Shown: in pieces, positions 48,755 to 60,437 of the stretch
How positions within the stretch are numbered: position 1 is the first letter of the stretch
Layout of the letters: each line of letters opens with the position of its first letter
Source: Xiphias gladius
Taxonomy: Eukaryota; Chordata; Actinopteri; Istiophoriformes; Xiphiidae
NCBI RefSeq assembly: GCF_016859285.1
Contig: NC_053417.1
Coordinates: forward strand, 15,376,706-15,440,705
Reading direction: 5' to 3'
Length of the DNA stretch: 64,000 nt
Notes under the pieces: generated by a model
Told to the model about the DNA's origin: nothing
The model's input: the letters and a program-made list of their open reading frames with translations, nothing else
The model's database searches: none
Made by a program: the position numbers and the translations under genes

Positions 48755-51700
48755 AAAGGAAGGCTTTATGAATCAGAGAGTGTAATTATTTCTTAGTAAG
48801 TGAGAGAGTGAGTGTGTGTCTGTCTTTGGGGATTGAAAGAGTGATTTTAAGAGGTAGAGACTGGGAGAGGGGAGGAGGAGGAGAGTGCAAATGGGGGAGT
48901 GAGGGAGAGAGAGAGAGAGAGGGGCTTATTGCTGCTCTGTCTTTGCTGTCAGAAGGACTCTGATGAACGTACACACATCTTTTCTCCTTTTCCTTGGCTA
49001 GCTCCGCTCTTCAGTCCGTTCCAACATCAAGTAGTTGATCTGTCCGTCTGCATTATCAATACAAGAGCTGGTGAGTCATTTACACTTAAAAAGTTTAGAA
49101 GCAGTAACTTTGGGCATTGTTTGTCTTCCTTTCTCCTATTCATTTTCTGTTAACAGAGAGAAAAAAGGAGAGACAGCATTTTTTGGGAACGGGTCGACAG
49201 TTTTAATTGAAGACAGAGACTGAGTGTGCAAGACACTTGAGAAGCTTCAAGACAATTAATCGTTTTCCTGAAATCCGACCAGAATTTCATGTGTAAACAC
49301 TAAAATGTCCTAACACACAATCGTGTTTGCATGCAGTGTTTTAGTATGTTTCTTTCTTTCTGCCTTATAAATGTGACACTGAGTTTATATGAAAACATAC
49401 TGGAACATGTGTGTTTGCCTGCCTGTGCCTGTGTGCACATATGTGCTTATTAATGAGTGTTTCAAGTGTTACCCAATGCCTGTGGAGCTCCTTATTATTA
49501 GCATATGTGTGTGTGTTAGTGTGTACAAGCTTGCATGTGTTTGATGTGTATTCACCAGAGGAGTCAACAGTCCTTGACCTGTTTTTTTTTTTTTGTTTTT
49601 TTTTTTTTTTTAATAACCAACATATGAACACTTAGAATAGAGAAGCATTGTTTTCCAATTTTCAATTTTAAAGGCTGATTCCTGTGGAGTGAGGTGTGTC
49701 TGCAGCTCTTGTCTTAGTTTACATGGAAGGTTATTCATTGTGTTCATATAGTTAGAAGCATGTCAGTGAAGTTTATTTATTGATGCTGGCATATGTGCTA
49801 GGTTAACAGGTTCCACTTGTTACAGCCATGTGTAACACAGTGCATTTAGTGCTGTGTGATTTGGATATCAGATAAAGATCAAGCACCTGATGTCATAGTG
49901 TAGTTTTCCACTGTGCTTTGGTTTATTGCTCCAGCAATGACTTGTCGATAGGTAAAGCGATGCAGCTGGACTGCCTTGGCTTTGCACCTGCTGTGTACTG
50001 CTTATTTCCCATGGTGGACCTGACATAAGTGTGACGGACAGTTTGATTGAAGTGAGCTGAAAAAACACCCACACAGCTGAGTGAGGGATGCCTGTTTGAA
50101 GGCCAGTGATATCTGTGTAGCCCTCCACTGTCATCTGTTCTATCAGTTTGACACGGACTCGGTGACATCTGGAGTGGAAGAAACTCATCCAAGAAGCTCA
50201 TCACTTCCTTCAGAGAACCACCCGTGGGTGTTTTTCGAGGACAGGGTGTCCATACAGAGCAGCTTTACCTTCATGGTGTTCAGTAACAGCATTTTCCTTC
50301 TCTTCAGTGACAGTTTGGAATCAATTATTATTTTTGACTCATCGTTATATGCCCCAGATATGTATGTATCATTGCTGATGATCTCTGTACTTGTGATCAT
50401 GAGTGTGATGTGTTGCAGCTTCATCGACCCCAGCAAAAACATTCACCCATTTTAAATATTTACATATTTACACATCAAGCAGCAGCCCAGCTTTAAAAGC
50501 ATTCTGTCAGTGCTCACATTCTCTCTATTTGATTTTTAGACTCATTTTTCCAGTTACAATCAAAGTTTAAAAACATGAAAAACTGTACCAACGTATATGA
50601 CACATGTATATGAGACCCATATTTACTAGTATATTTTTTCATTTATTTGTTTTTAAACGAAATTGTCAAACCTGGTGCTGTGTGATGATACCTTTCAGGT
50701 GGAACCACTGACACAACAGTTGGCCCATTAAAACTTCTTATTGCAAAATCGGCTGTCTTTGTTACATGACTTTGAGCAGTAAATCTGGGAGTTGTTGATA
50801 CCTGTCTTTTTCTGGAACTTCTATAGCAATTAAGGCCAAGTGGTAGGGAGGAGTTAGACAGGTGGTTTTAGGGGAATCGAGGGGCTCTCCGCTGACACAC
50901 TATAATTAACAAGGAAACTATCTGTGCACCATTTCCTATGTGTATTTTCGCAGGTGTGCCGCTCTGATTGTGAGGATTTACATTTGCAGCCTGCCTCCAA
51001 GCCCTCATTAAAAGATCTTTTGGCACAAAGTTAAACTTGTGTGAATGTTTGTGGTTTTGCATGTTGTGCTTGCATGTGTGTGTTTGGGCCTGCTTGTGTC
51101 TGAATGTTGCTTTGACTCCCGAGGCTAAAAGTGGTGATGGTGAAACCTGTCCATTATGTATCTCTTTACACAGAGAAAGGATGGTTTTCTCTCTGAGTTG
51201 AGTTAGAGAAACACCTTCATATATGCACGTATGAATCCTCAATAGTTCCTCTTTCAGTAATTACTCAATGAGACGTATTAGAAGCCCCAACTTCAGCTTT
51301 CACTTCTAGAAGAGTAGCCTTCACACTGTTGCCACTTTGAATTTTCTTCTCTTGCTTTATTTCCTGTCTCTCTCTGGCTCTCTCTCTATTTTTCAAAATT
51401 TCTTACCATCATCTGTCTTTGCCTTTTCCTGTTGTGGTGGGTTTTTCTTATTCTGTTGGACCCACTGCTGGATCCATGTTGAGTACTCCAAAGAGCTCCA
51501 CCACATCATGGAAACGGCAAGCTGTCAGGATGACTTCATCATGTCACAAAGTGTTTTATGTCTCACTGTGAGTTCTCACTCTTTCCATACTTCTCTCCAC
51601 CACTGCAAGTCAACACAGCTTGTTATGTGACATTAGGTTTAAAAAAAGAAAGAGAGAGTACAAAAAAATTAGGAATGAATGCTTAAAGACACTCCCCAGT

Positions 51701-53105
51701 GGAAATCCTGAAAAACAATATGTCTTTAAGTGACAAATGATTACACAGAGGTGATACTTTACATTGTTGCTGTAAGCAAGTATGGGTTTGTGTGATGCCA
51801 AGAGCAGGCAGATGTCAAACAAGTTTTAGGTGATGGTATGCAGGTCTTGTTTGGTGACACTGAACCGTCTGTCACTAGATGTCTCTCTCAGAGCCATTAG
51901 CCAGCCACTTGTTGAAAGACTGGGAGCTGTCAGCTTTGCATCAGATAGTAGTGTTGAGGATATTGTTTTCACACCCAATATGCTGCTGACGCCAGTAACA
52001 AGATCAGATAACACTCTCGTGATCCTGTTTTGATATAAACATTTTAATTTTTTTCTTTTTTTTTTTTCGACAGTTCTGAGTACAGGCTCTGAATGCTCTG
52101 TGTCGGCATATTACGCAGTGATGATGACACTAAATATTCATTTTGCTCCAAGCAGTTGGAAAGGCCAGTCTGCCAGCTCAGTTAGGACACATGGACTGTA
52201 AAATCATTGTTTAACTGGTAGTATGTGGTAGTATGACCCAAAACTTAAACAAAACCCTCTCTGCTTCAAGTCGTTTCCTTCACAAAGTTACTGAACATAA
52301 ATCATTTTATGATGTTGACAATTGAAAGACAGTGCCTGGAAGACATGCCCAGTTTTCTGTCAAAAAATGAACAGGAGTGGGCAAGTCAGAGGTGGAAAAA
52401 GAGTGAGAGGCCTCTGTGATTCTGCCAAGCTTTTCCTGCCAGGATACATGGTACAGTTCATTTATCTTGAGGCTGCGAGTTTACAATTCAATCCTTCGAG
52501 TAAAGGTTTTGACTTGCAGCTCTGCCCGGGCTGATTGACACATATTTTTATTTTACCTAGCAGATGATTTCTGAAAATTGCAAATAGTGGCCTTCTGGGA
52601 AGTTCAGGAAGCAAAACAAAAACCTGCGGACTCGCCCGATCTCAGAAAAGTGAAACAAAAGGACATCCCTGCAAGAGTCAGTGGGCAGGAGAAGGGTCAG
52701 AAAATTTTGACTTCAAAGGTAAATATCCAGAAAGACAAACATACTATTATATCCCAATATAACATCACACACAGTTACTGTAATTTTGTGTGTGTGTATG
52801 TGTGTGTTTTCCTTGACTTGAATAAGAAATGTCCCCTAATAATCAAACCAGGGCAGTCACGGCATATATGCTCATATACGCCGAGTAATAACCTGTGGTT
52901 TCTTGTGCTGACTGAAAAAACCCACTGCCTTTCTTGCTTGTGTGGTGCAGAGCTTCCTGAGATGCCGTGATTTATTTGTTATGTTTGACTGCAGTTCTTA
53001 ATGCCTGAGGGGCCTCGCTCCGTCTCAACTGTTAAGGCACAATTGTTGTTTTGCTCACAGAGGATTTGATACCCTTTGTTTGACAGACATTCAATCTGTG
53101 GGAAC

Positions 53106-53150
53106 TGTTCTCTCGCTCTCTCACTCGCTCTCTCTCTCTCTCTCTCTGTC
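53106..53150. repeat. TC/CT microsatellite
   Basis: Interrupted tctc tract ending in a clean CT run. Confidence 0.85.
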
Positions 53151-55044
53151 TAAGTCATGTTCGATTCTCTGTTCTGCTCCGTCTTTTTGTTTAAAACCCA
53201 ACTCTTCAGCAAACAAGGGTTACTCATTCTCTCAAAGCATGCCTCATCTTGTAGCACTGTCTCCAAATTGCTGACTTGATTGATTTCATTTCATTTGCTA
53301 CACGACATCTTGTCATGATAAAATAATGGATTATCTCAAGTGTAACCAATGAGTCTGCTCTAACATGATGAACTACTGTGAGGTTTGACACTGTACTATT
53401 TACAGCAACAAGCAAAGTAAATTTAAACTGCCACAGTGCACCTCTTAGGCAATGATGGAAAGTCCCAGCAGCAGCCGTGAAACCACCCATCGCTGGCCCT
53501 GGTGCTCCTCGCCTGCCTAGCTGCCTGCTGCCTCCTGCGTGCCCCCCAGGCTCAGGGGAAGTGGGGAGGCCCTTCATGCCCATTTGGCCCTAGCTAACAG
53601 TGGATGAGGTCACTCCAAATTCCCCTTATCCCCTTATAGCCCCAGACGGGCTGGCGAAGTGAGCCTACCACAGGACCCAACATAAAACATAAATGGCTCT
53701 GTAAAAAGCTGCTGGGCTGATGTGACTCATTAAAAAACACTGGCGCCAACTCTTTTATTAATTCATTATTGTGTTTGGGGAGAGTAAAGTTACTGGGTTC
53801 TATGTTCAAAGGCTGTGTTTCTCCTTTTGTTCTTTAGTTCTTTCTTGATTAGTTTCTTTCTTTCTTTCTTAGTGTCTTTCTGTGTTTCATGACATATATG
53901 TGCGTACAGGGAGACAGCGGCTTACTGGGCTAAGGTAGGATTCTGCTTGGTCTGGGGGTCTTGAAGCTCATTTTTAGCTAATTGTTTGGATTAATATATT
54001 GTTATTTCCTCCTGTGGGAATAAAAAAAATCACATGCATACAGTCCCACTCTCTGACATGATTTCGCTCTTTTATCACACATCTTCATTTTTCTCTTTAT
54101 CCCTCTCTTTTCTCCCAGCACTTGCAGACAGATTGTGCTGCCTTTATGGGGCCTAGTTTGAGTTCATGGGGCAGATACCCAAATGTGAAAAAGGCTGGCC
54201 AAGTACATACTCATAATACACAGGCATATACTCACACTGATTATGAGGTTGTGCATTGTAAGCAATTTTGTTTTTCCAATCTGTACCTCTTCTCCCATTA
54301 GGCCCACTGTGAAATCTGTAGTGATGTTTTTGTGTGTTAGCCACACAGTGGAACCGCTGCACAGGGTCATGGTACAAGTTGTACAAGCAGTAGAAGGATG
54401 GAGATGGCTTGCGGGTGGGGGAGGCCAAGGAGAGAATTGGGTATGAGGACATGATTATAGAGTGGAGATGTGGGGGGGGGGTCAGAAAAGGGGGAAAAAA
54501 ATCAAAGGTAGCATGGATGAGGAGTAGGCTGAAAGAACGAAAGCAAGAAATATGGAGAGAAAGAAGGAAAGAAAAAGAAAGATGGCAGTATGGCTGTGTT
54601 GGCAGGATGGGGGTGGGTGCCTATCGGCGGCTGTTCCTTCCTGAAACGTGGCCACCCGAGCCTGCCTGGGCCCTGGATGCACATGTGGAACAGTTTACTG
54701 TAATGGAACTCTAAATTAGTGGTGGTTTGAAGCTGCCTGCAGCAGTAGGGTGTAATTAACTGGCTCTGTTGAAAGAGAAAGAGCCAGAAAGAGAAGCAGG
54801 GAGGGAGCCAGAGTCCTGGAAAAGGCAAGGGGTGAGAGGTGTGGGTGTATGTATATGTGTGTTAGTGGGTGCTCTCACACATGTGTCGAAGGGGTTTTTT
54901 TTCAGTGCTTGATTGCATGTGTATGCATGTGGTGCATATGTGTGCATCTTGGAAAGGTCTCCCTCTTTTTCCTGGGCACGGCGCCACTTCTTAGTGCCCC
55001 CCAGTGCCCGGACCCTGTCACTGTTCCTCTGTGCTTTTTCGCTC

Positions 55045-55066
55045 AGTTCAGCAGTTCAATGGTTCA
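55045..55066 (+). promoter_or_regulatory. rarg: Triple DR2 array of retinoid receptor half-sites
   Basis: Three half-sites in the same direction: AGTTCA (55045-55050), AGTTCA (55053-55058) and GGTTCA (55061-55066). Each pair is separated by two bases, so two overlapping DR2 elements share the middle half-site. The array is 1.35 kb upstream of the rarg A1 start codon. Confidence 0.5.
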
Positions 55067-56216
55067 GCCTCAGATCCCCCACCCCCCGCCCCTCATTTCT
55101 TTGTTTATACCGAATTCATTACCAAGATTTTTTCCCTGTCTTTTCTCCCAGATTCACAAGCCACAGCAGTTCCAAATTCCTTGGCTCTGCTCTTTTTCAA
55201 AGCCACATTTAAAAAACAAGCTGATCACACCACCCACTCATGAAATCACGCTAGGGAAACGAAAGGCAAAAAGAAAACATGAAAAAGAAAATGGGAGGCT
55301 TTACCGGGATTTTTTTTTCTCCCTTTTGCGTTAACAGTCAACAGTGGGGCATAACTGCAGCCTTGTCCACACTTGAGCCTGACTTGTCTATGCCTACTGT
55401 GTGGAGTCAAAGTGACGAGCGGGCTGCAGGAGGTTAGAGCCAAAATGACTCTGTGGGATGGGAGCCTGACCTCAAGAGAAGATGGTTGGAAGTGACAGCA
55501 GCAGTTAGCAATCAGTGGATCTCATTTTTCCTGCCCCCCCCCCCAGGCTCTGGACCCCGTGTCTGGGCCTCTGGTCCTGGGGGAAAGAGGCAGAGAGGCA
55601 GGCTGCTGTGCTAGGCTGGCAGCAGGAACAGAGGAGCTCTTTATAGTAGAGTTCTGGTGATTTAAATCATATGGCATAGCCTGGAATCACTGTAGAAGTC
55701 TGGAAGCTCTTCAGAACTGCAGGAACAAGAGCTCTCTCTCTTCTTCTCACTCTCTTTTTTACCCTCCCTCCCTCCCTCCCGCTCTTCCCTGTTATAACTT
55801 TTTCCAAACTTCTTTCTTATTTTCTTTTCCCCTCGCCCATTCCCAGTTTTTCTGGCCTTTCCTCTCACAGCTCACTCATTCTTTTTCTCTCACGTCTTTA
55901 TCTGTTTTGGTTCTCAGCGTCCTTTCCTTCCTTACTTCCTTCTTCCTTCCCATTCTTTCGTACCTGTTGCTATGTAGTTTGCACATCCTTCTTACATTAT
56001 AACTGTGGATAAACTATTCTCCGTCCCAGAACACAGATGGGCTCAGAGTTAATGTGAGGTGAATTGTGTTTGTGGAATCCAAAGAGGATCTCAGCACAAA
56101 CCACTGATTGTATCATCATGTTCATGCCAATCAGCAACACTTATCCTCATGTTTTATGTCTGTTAGTAAGAAATAACAAATTTCTCTTCCTTCTCTTCCT
56201 CAGAAAAGTGATCTGA

Positions 56217-56255
56217 ATGACTCTCCTAAAGTGGAGTACGACCTTCCCTCGCTAA
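56217..56255 (+). CDS. Upstream ORF in rarg 5' UTR
   Basis: ATG to TAA, 12 codons, ending about 150 nt before the rarg start codon. Upstream ORFs are known to limit translation of other RAR mRNAs. Function is inferred only. Confidence 0.35.
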   Translation: MTLLKWSTTFPR

Positions 56256-56406
56256 ACCAGTGGCCCCGTCATCGCTCCTCCATTCCCCACACCCTTAGAG
56301 TCTTCGAAAGGCCACGGATTTCAACTTTACCAAGGATTTCCAGGTGTTGGGAAAGCCATTACTTTCACCCAGCAGCCTGCTGCGGACCCCTGGGTGCTCT
56401 GTCGCC

Positions 56407-56575
56407 ATGGCTACCAACAGGGAACAGCAGGTGGGTCACATGACTGGCTTCCCACCTGCTGTCTACCCCTTCGCCTTCAACTCCATGAGAAGCCACTCCC
56501 CCTTCGACCTGCTGGCCAACAGCAGCCTGTTTGGGAGATTTGGTGCTGACCTGCCCAAAGAGATGGCCGCTCTCT
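56407..56575 (+). CDS. rarg: Retinoic acid receptor gamma, first coding exon (A1 domain; partial)
   Basis: The start codon has a strong context (gtcgccATGg). The exon encodes 56 residues plus one base: MATNREQ, then a hydrophobic YPFAFNSM stretch, SPFDLL, and the junction motif DLPKEMAAL before the donor. This fits the RARG-1 A1 domain (MATNKER..., PFAF, DLPKEMASL). RARs are ligand-controlled transcription factors that bind DR5/DR2 elements with RXR. The B, DNA-binding and ligand-binding exons lie right of the window. The alternative A2 start exon (MYDCME/MFDCME type) was not found in the 7.4 kb that follow. Confidence 0.88.
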
Positions 56576-57935
56576 GTAAGTAATTTTCATCTCTGTTTGA
56601 CTTTTTCTCCTTGTCATGTATCTTTTTCCATTTCAACTCAAACTACATAAATGGCCCATACCTTAATTTTAGTCAAGTCTCATTAAACAATTTGGACTTG
56701 CAGTGGAAAGAGGAAAATACAGCTCTTTAAATTGCACTTCATGAAGTGTAATTTTGTGGAAATGGCAAATTTTAAAGTCTGTTTGGGATATAGGACGAGT
56801 GGTAGCAAAAAAAATTCCCCACAGAAACTGTCAGGAAAGAGTCCACTTTCATCAATACCATGATTACTCTGCTGCTGTGGTTTCCTCATAGATGCTTGTA
56901 GATGGTGTGGTTGTGTGGTTGTGACCACAAACTCTGGCTCTGACTCTGGCTGCACTGGTGTGTGTATGTCTGCACGTGTATATGTGTGTATGTGTGTGTG
57001 TGTGTGTACGTATCTATGTGTGTGTACCTGGACCTCACAGAGCTTTTTCGAAGCAGGCAACCCACAAGTCTTCACATAGAGACAGAACAACATTCTTTCA
57101 ATGGGAGGCGATGAGTGCTCTGATCATCAACAAATACTGGAAAATGGACACAAATGCAATTCAAAGACTTATCTAGCTTTTTTTTCAGAATAAACACACC
57201 ACACACCTTTGTCTGTGAAGGTGAGCTGATGGCAGGATTTAAACAACCAGCGTGCTCCTGTAGTTTCAGAATTGTAGTTTTACACTTGAACACAGGGGGC
57301 AATGTTGTATTCTGAAGTGCAAGGAAGGGATGATGTATGGAGCGCAGAGCACAAAGAGGAGATTGTTGGCAATCCGGAGTGTTTTTCTGTCATGGAAAAA
57401 CTAGGCAGATTACACAGATGCTGCTGACATACATTGCCCATTGTTCAAAACACCTGCATGTTTCAAAACGCAGTTTTTTTAAAATCAGAATCAGGATTCT
57501 AGGTCAGGAAGTATCCTTGCATTAAAAACCACTTCTGCATACTTTGTTTCTGATGATGTTACTGTGAGAGAAAGGAAAACAGAAAGAGAGAAAAGAAGGA
57601 GCTCTTTTGATGCAGATAGGGCATGAGGTAAAGGTAAGCAGGAGAAATCTTATCTGGGTGCAGTGCTAAAGGGTCAGCAGGTGGTGGTGGGTGGTGGAGG
57701 GGCTATAATGGGTGTGTGTGACAACAGCTGAGTGCAGAGCCTGAAAGCCCCCCCCCCCCATTTGTGTGTGCAGTCCCCCTCTCTCTACCACCACAGCATG
57801 CCTGAGCACCTCTCCAGCCTTTCAGCCGTCAATCACTAACTCCACCCACCCCCACCGCACACACACACCCCTGCCCCCCTTTTTTTTGCTGCCGCTGCCC
57901 ACCTAATCCTCAAGGTATTTTCACTGAACTACAGT

Positions 57936-57974
57936 GAGAGAGAGAGAGGAGGAGAGAGAGAGAGAGAGAGAGAG
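57936..57974. repeat. GA microsatellite
   Basis: Nearly pure GA tract with one GGAGG interruption. Confidence 0.95.
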
Positions 57975-58082
57975 CACCTGGGGGTAATGTCCTAGTGTTG
58001 TGGAATCCAAGAACACACCCTGCAGGAAAACACACAGATACACACATGCAAACACACCACCAGAGACAATCTTCCCACTCTT

Positions 58083-58103
58083 TCTCTCTCTCTCTCTCTC
58101 TCT

Positions 58104-58169
<66 letters not shown>
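58083..58169. repeat. Compound TC-CA microsatellite
   Basis: About ten TC units (58083-58103) followed by about 32 uninterrupted AC units (58105-58169). Confidence 0.97.
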
Positions 58170-58170
<1 letters not shown>

Positions 58171-60385
58171 CACTTCTTTCATTGAAAACCTAGAAACGTA
58201 CCCCTGATGCAGAGTGAAATCCCACCGCACTGACAGATGGATTCTTTTTTTTCTTTTTTTTTTACACTGGCATGAGTTAAAATAAAAACAAGTATCAAAG
58301 CACAAACAGATGCAGGCAACCACATGCACTGGGGCTTCATACATGATTGCTTGTACTGACACATCCGTGCTGGCAGTAGTATCATTCACGAGGGTTAAAG
58401 TGTGCAGTTATTTGGTTTAAGCTCTGTCTCAGAGCTTAAACAAGGCTGGGGTCAAAGATTAAGTCGGGATCATAGTGACAATTCACTTCAATCGGCTTTA
58501 TGTGTAGAGATTGACTTTTTTTTTTATTTGTACCTCTATATTAGCTGATTCCAGTATTACAAATCAATGATAGTATTGGATTAATAGTTTATACTTTGAA
58601 CATTAGAATCAACATTATTATGAATTTGCTCCTAGCAGACGAAAATGCGCAACAAATTAAAGGTATTTTTAACTGAATGAATTACCTTTAAAACAGACAT
58701 GCTCAGGCTTATGTTATCAATTGTCTTTTTGTCAATTAATTGTTTAGTCTATATGTCAGAAGATTGTAAAAATGCCTATTGTAAGATCCTAAAGTCCAAG
58801 GTGACATCTTCAGATTGCTTCTTTGTTTGACCAAAACCGAAAGATATTTAATTTAAAAACATAGAAATAATTGGAAGCAGTGAATGTTCAGTATTTTCTT
58901 CTTGACACCTGATTTAAACAATTAATCACTTGTCAGTTTTGTTGTTGATTAATTTTTAGTCGACTGACTAATTAATTAATGGACTAATAGACTAAAATAT
59001 TTCAGCGCTTGACATGTCTAACACTTAACGTTTAATTTCACTGTTTGTGCTAAAACTCCTACAAAAATACATTTCAGAATCAGTTTAAGTTTTGGCCTTG
59101 ATGGAAAACTCTCAGCCATTGGCGTCGCCTTTTAAAACATTCTATTGGTGTATCCCTTGACAAGGAATGTTACAAGTCATTTTACTGACAGCAGTCTCAT
59201 TCCCCGCTCTCTTAAATGTTAGTAGGGAAGACAAAAGGCCTTGGTTTGGACATTCCCCAGACCCTGTTTTTCTTCTCCTTCTACTTCTTCTCCAGGAGTT
59301 GGCTTAACAGTCCTGCTCATTGTTGTCAGGGCTGTCTGTAGGCCAGACTTAGAAAATACCTTCCACATAAAGGGAGTAGCACTGTGGATATTTCTGTGTG
59401 TGCGTTTGTGTGTGCAGTAAATAGCTCTGCATTCTTGCTCAGCCTCAGAGATCTGTGCGTAATTGTTGGTAGAAAGGTAGCCGCAACCTTTGTTGGGTGT
59501 GCATGCCATGCCGACAGGTTGGAGCACCACCCACGGTGGCGCTCTGTTTTGGCACCAGAGTGTCTTTGGAAATACCTGTTTTGCACAGAGGTGGGAAGAG
59601 ACAGGAGAGGGGAGGGACGGGGTAGGCAGACTGTGTTTGCTCATGTAGAGATAGTAGGCTTTTCTTCATCCTTAATGCATAGGAATGAAGTGGACCCAGA
59701 AAACCTTAGCGCTTCACTTCAACCTTCAAGTCATGTATGAATGAGGTTCACTGACCATGTGGGTGTGCTGCAAGAGTCCTATCCTTACCACCCATATGTT
59801 TATGAAGGCGCAACGGCGTTTGTTCATCCATGAGAGGTTGTGACGGCTCTCTGTGCAGTGTGTAGCACAGGCCGTTATCAGTTGATCCCTGTCATTATGG
59901 GAGTCCTTCAAACAAACAGTTGGAAGCCCATTAAGGCCACTTACTATGTGATAACATCGCCACTGAGCCCTGAAACACCTCTCTAAGCTTTCACCAATCA
60001 GGGCCGGAGCCCTGGCCCCAAAGTCAGCCACAGGGATGTTTTGAAAAGCTGGTAGGTCATTTCCTTCAGCCCACATGGCTAGGACCAAAATCTAAAGTCC
60101 TGTACTTCAGAATTTTGCGCTTGGACTATTCATTCAGACTACAATTTCTAGCTTTATGTTGAGTGATGTAAACAGAAGGGTCATGAAAGGCTCAGCTGTG
60201 AGAGTCTGAGCTGCATCACATTCGGATGAAATTAAAAGCACTGTATTAATAGAATGGAATGAATAGCGTGTTGAAACTTGTGTAAAACCTGCCCAAGTCT
60301 GCTCAGTTGTGCCTCTGGTGGAGACAAGGCGAACAGTTGTTTATGTAAAGTATGTGTTGGGCATGGATTTATGTATATGCCGCGC

Positions 60386-60437
60386 ACACGCACACACACA
60401 CACACACACACACGCACACACACACACATTCACACAA
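60386..60437. repeat. CA/CG microsatellite
   Basis: CA run with two CGCA interruptions. Confidence 0.95.

Larger units (their letters stand above)
43233..56203. other. nr1d4-rarg intergenic region and probable rarg 5' non-coding region
   Basis: About 13 kb with no protein-coding exon that I can recognise. It contains many microsatellites (GT near 43674, CA near 46505 and 46600, TTTA near 47889, TC near 53112) and pyrimidine-rich tracts (45650-45980, 55730-55960). Retinoid-type motifs lie at 44899 and 55045 and a CLEAR palindrome at 48745. Upstream rarg exons probably lie here, since the 56.2 kb exon begins with a splice acceptor, but they carry no coding signal to find them by. Confidence 0.6.
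56204..56575 (+). other. rarg: rarg exon with 5' UTR and A1 start
   Basis: A strong pyrimidine tract and CAG acceptor end at 56203, and a GTAAGT donor begins at 56576. The first 203 nt are 5' UTR and hold a 12-codon upstream ORF (56217-56255). The remaining 169 nt are coding. Confidence 0.8.

Noticed and set aside
52578-52970. 130-codon plus-strand frame
   Set aside because: No similarity to a known family, irregular composition, and it runs through a GT repeat.
52981-53010. ATGTTTGACTGC resembling the start of the rarg A2 isoform
   Set aside because: The next codons do not continue the family pattern and a stop follows after six codons; it also lies upstream of the A1 exon, not downstream as expected.
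56231-56443. 70-codon frame overlapping the rarg A1 start in another frame
   Set aside because: It begins at a GTG, has no recognisable similarity, and lies over the 5' UTR and the true A1 start, which is well supported.
58000-58389. Long frames of alternating Cys/Val or Thr/His
   Set aside because: They are translations of the CA/GT microsatellite with no other coding evidence. The same applies at 150-479, 60278-60664 and 63167-63418.
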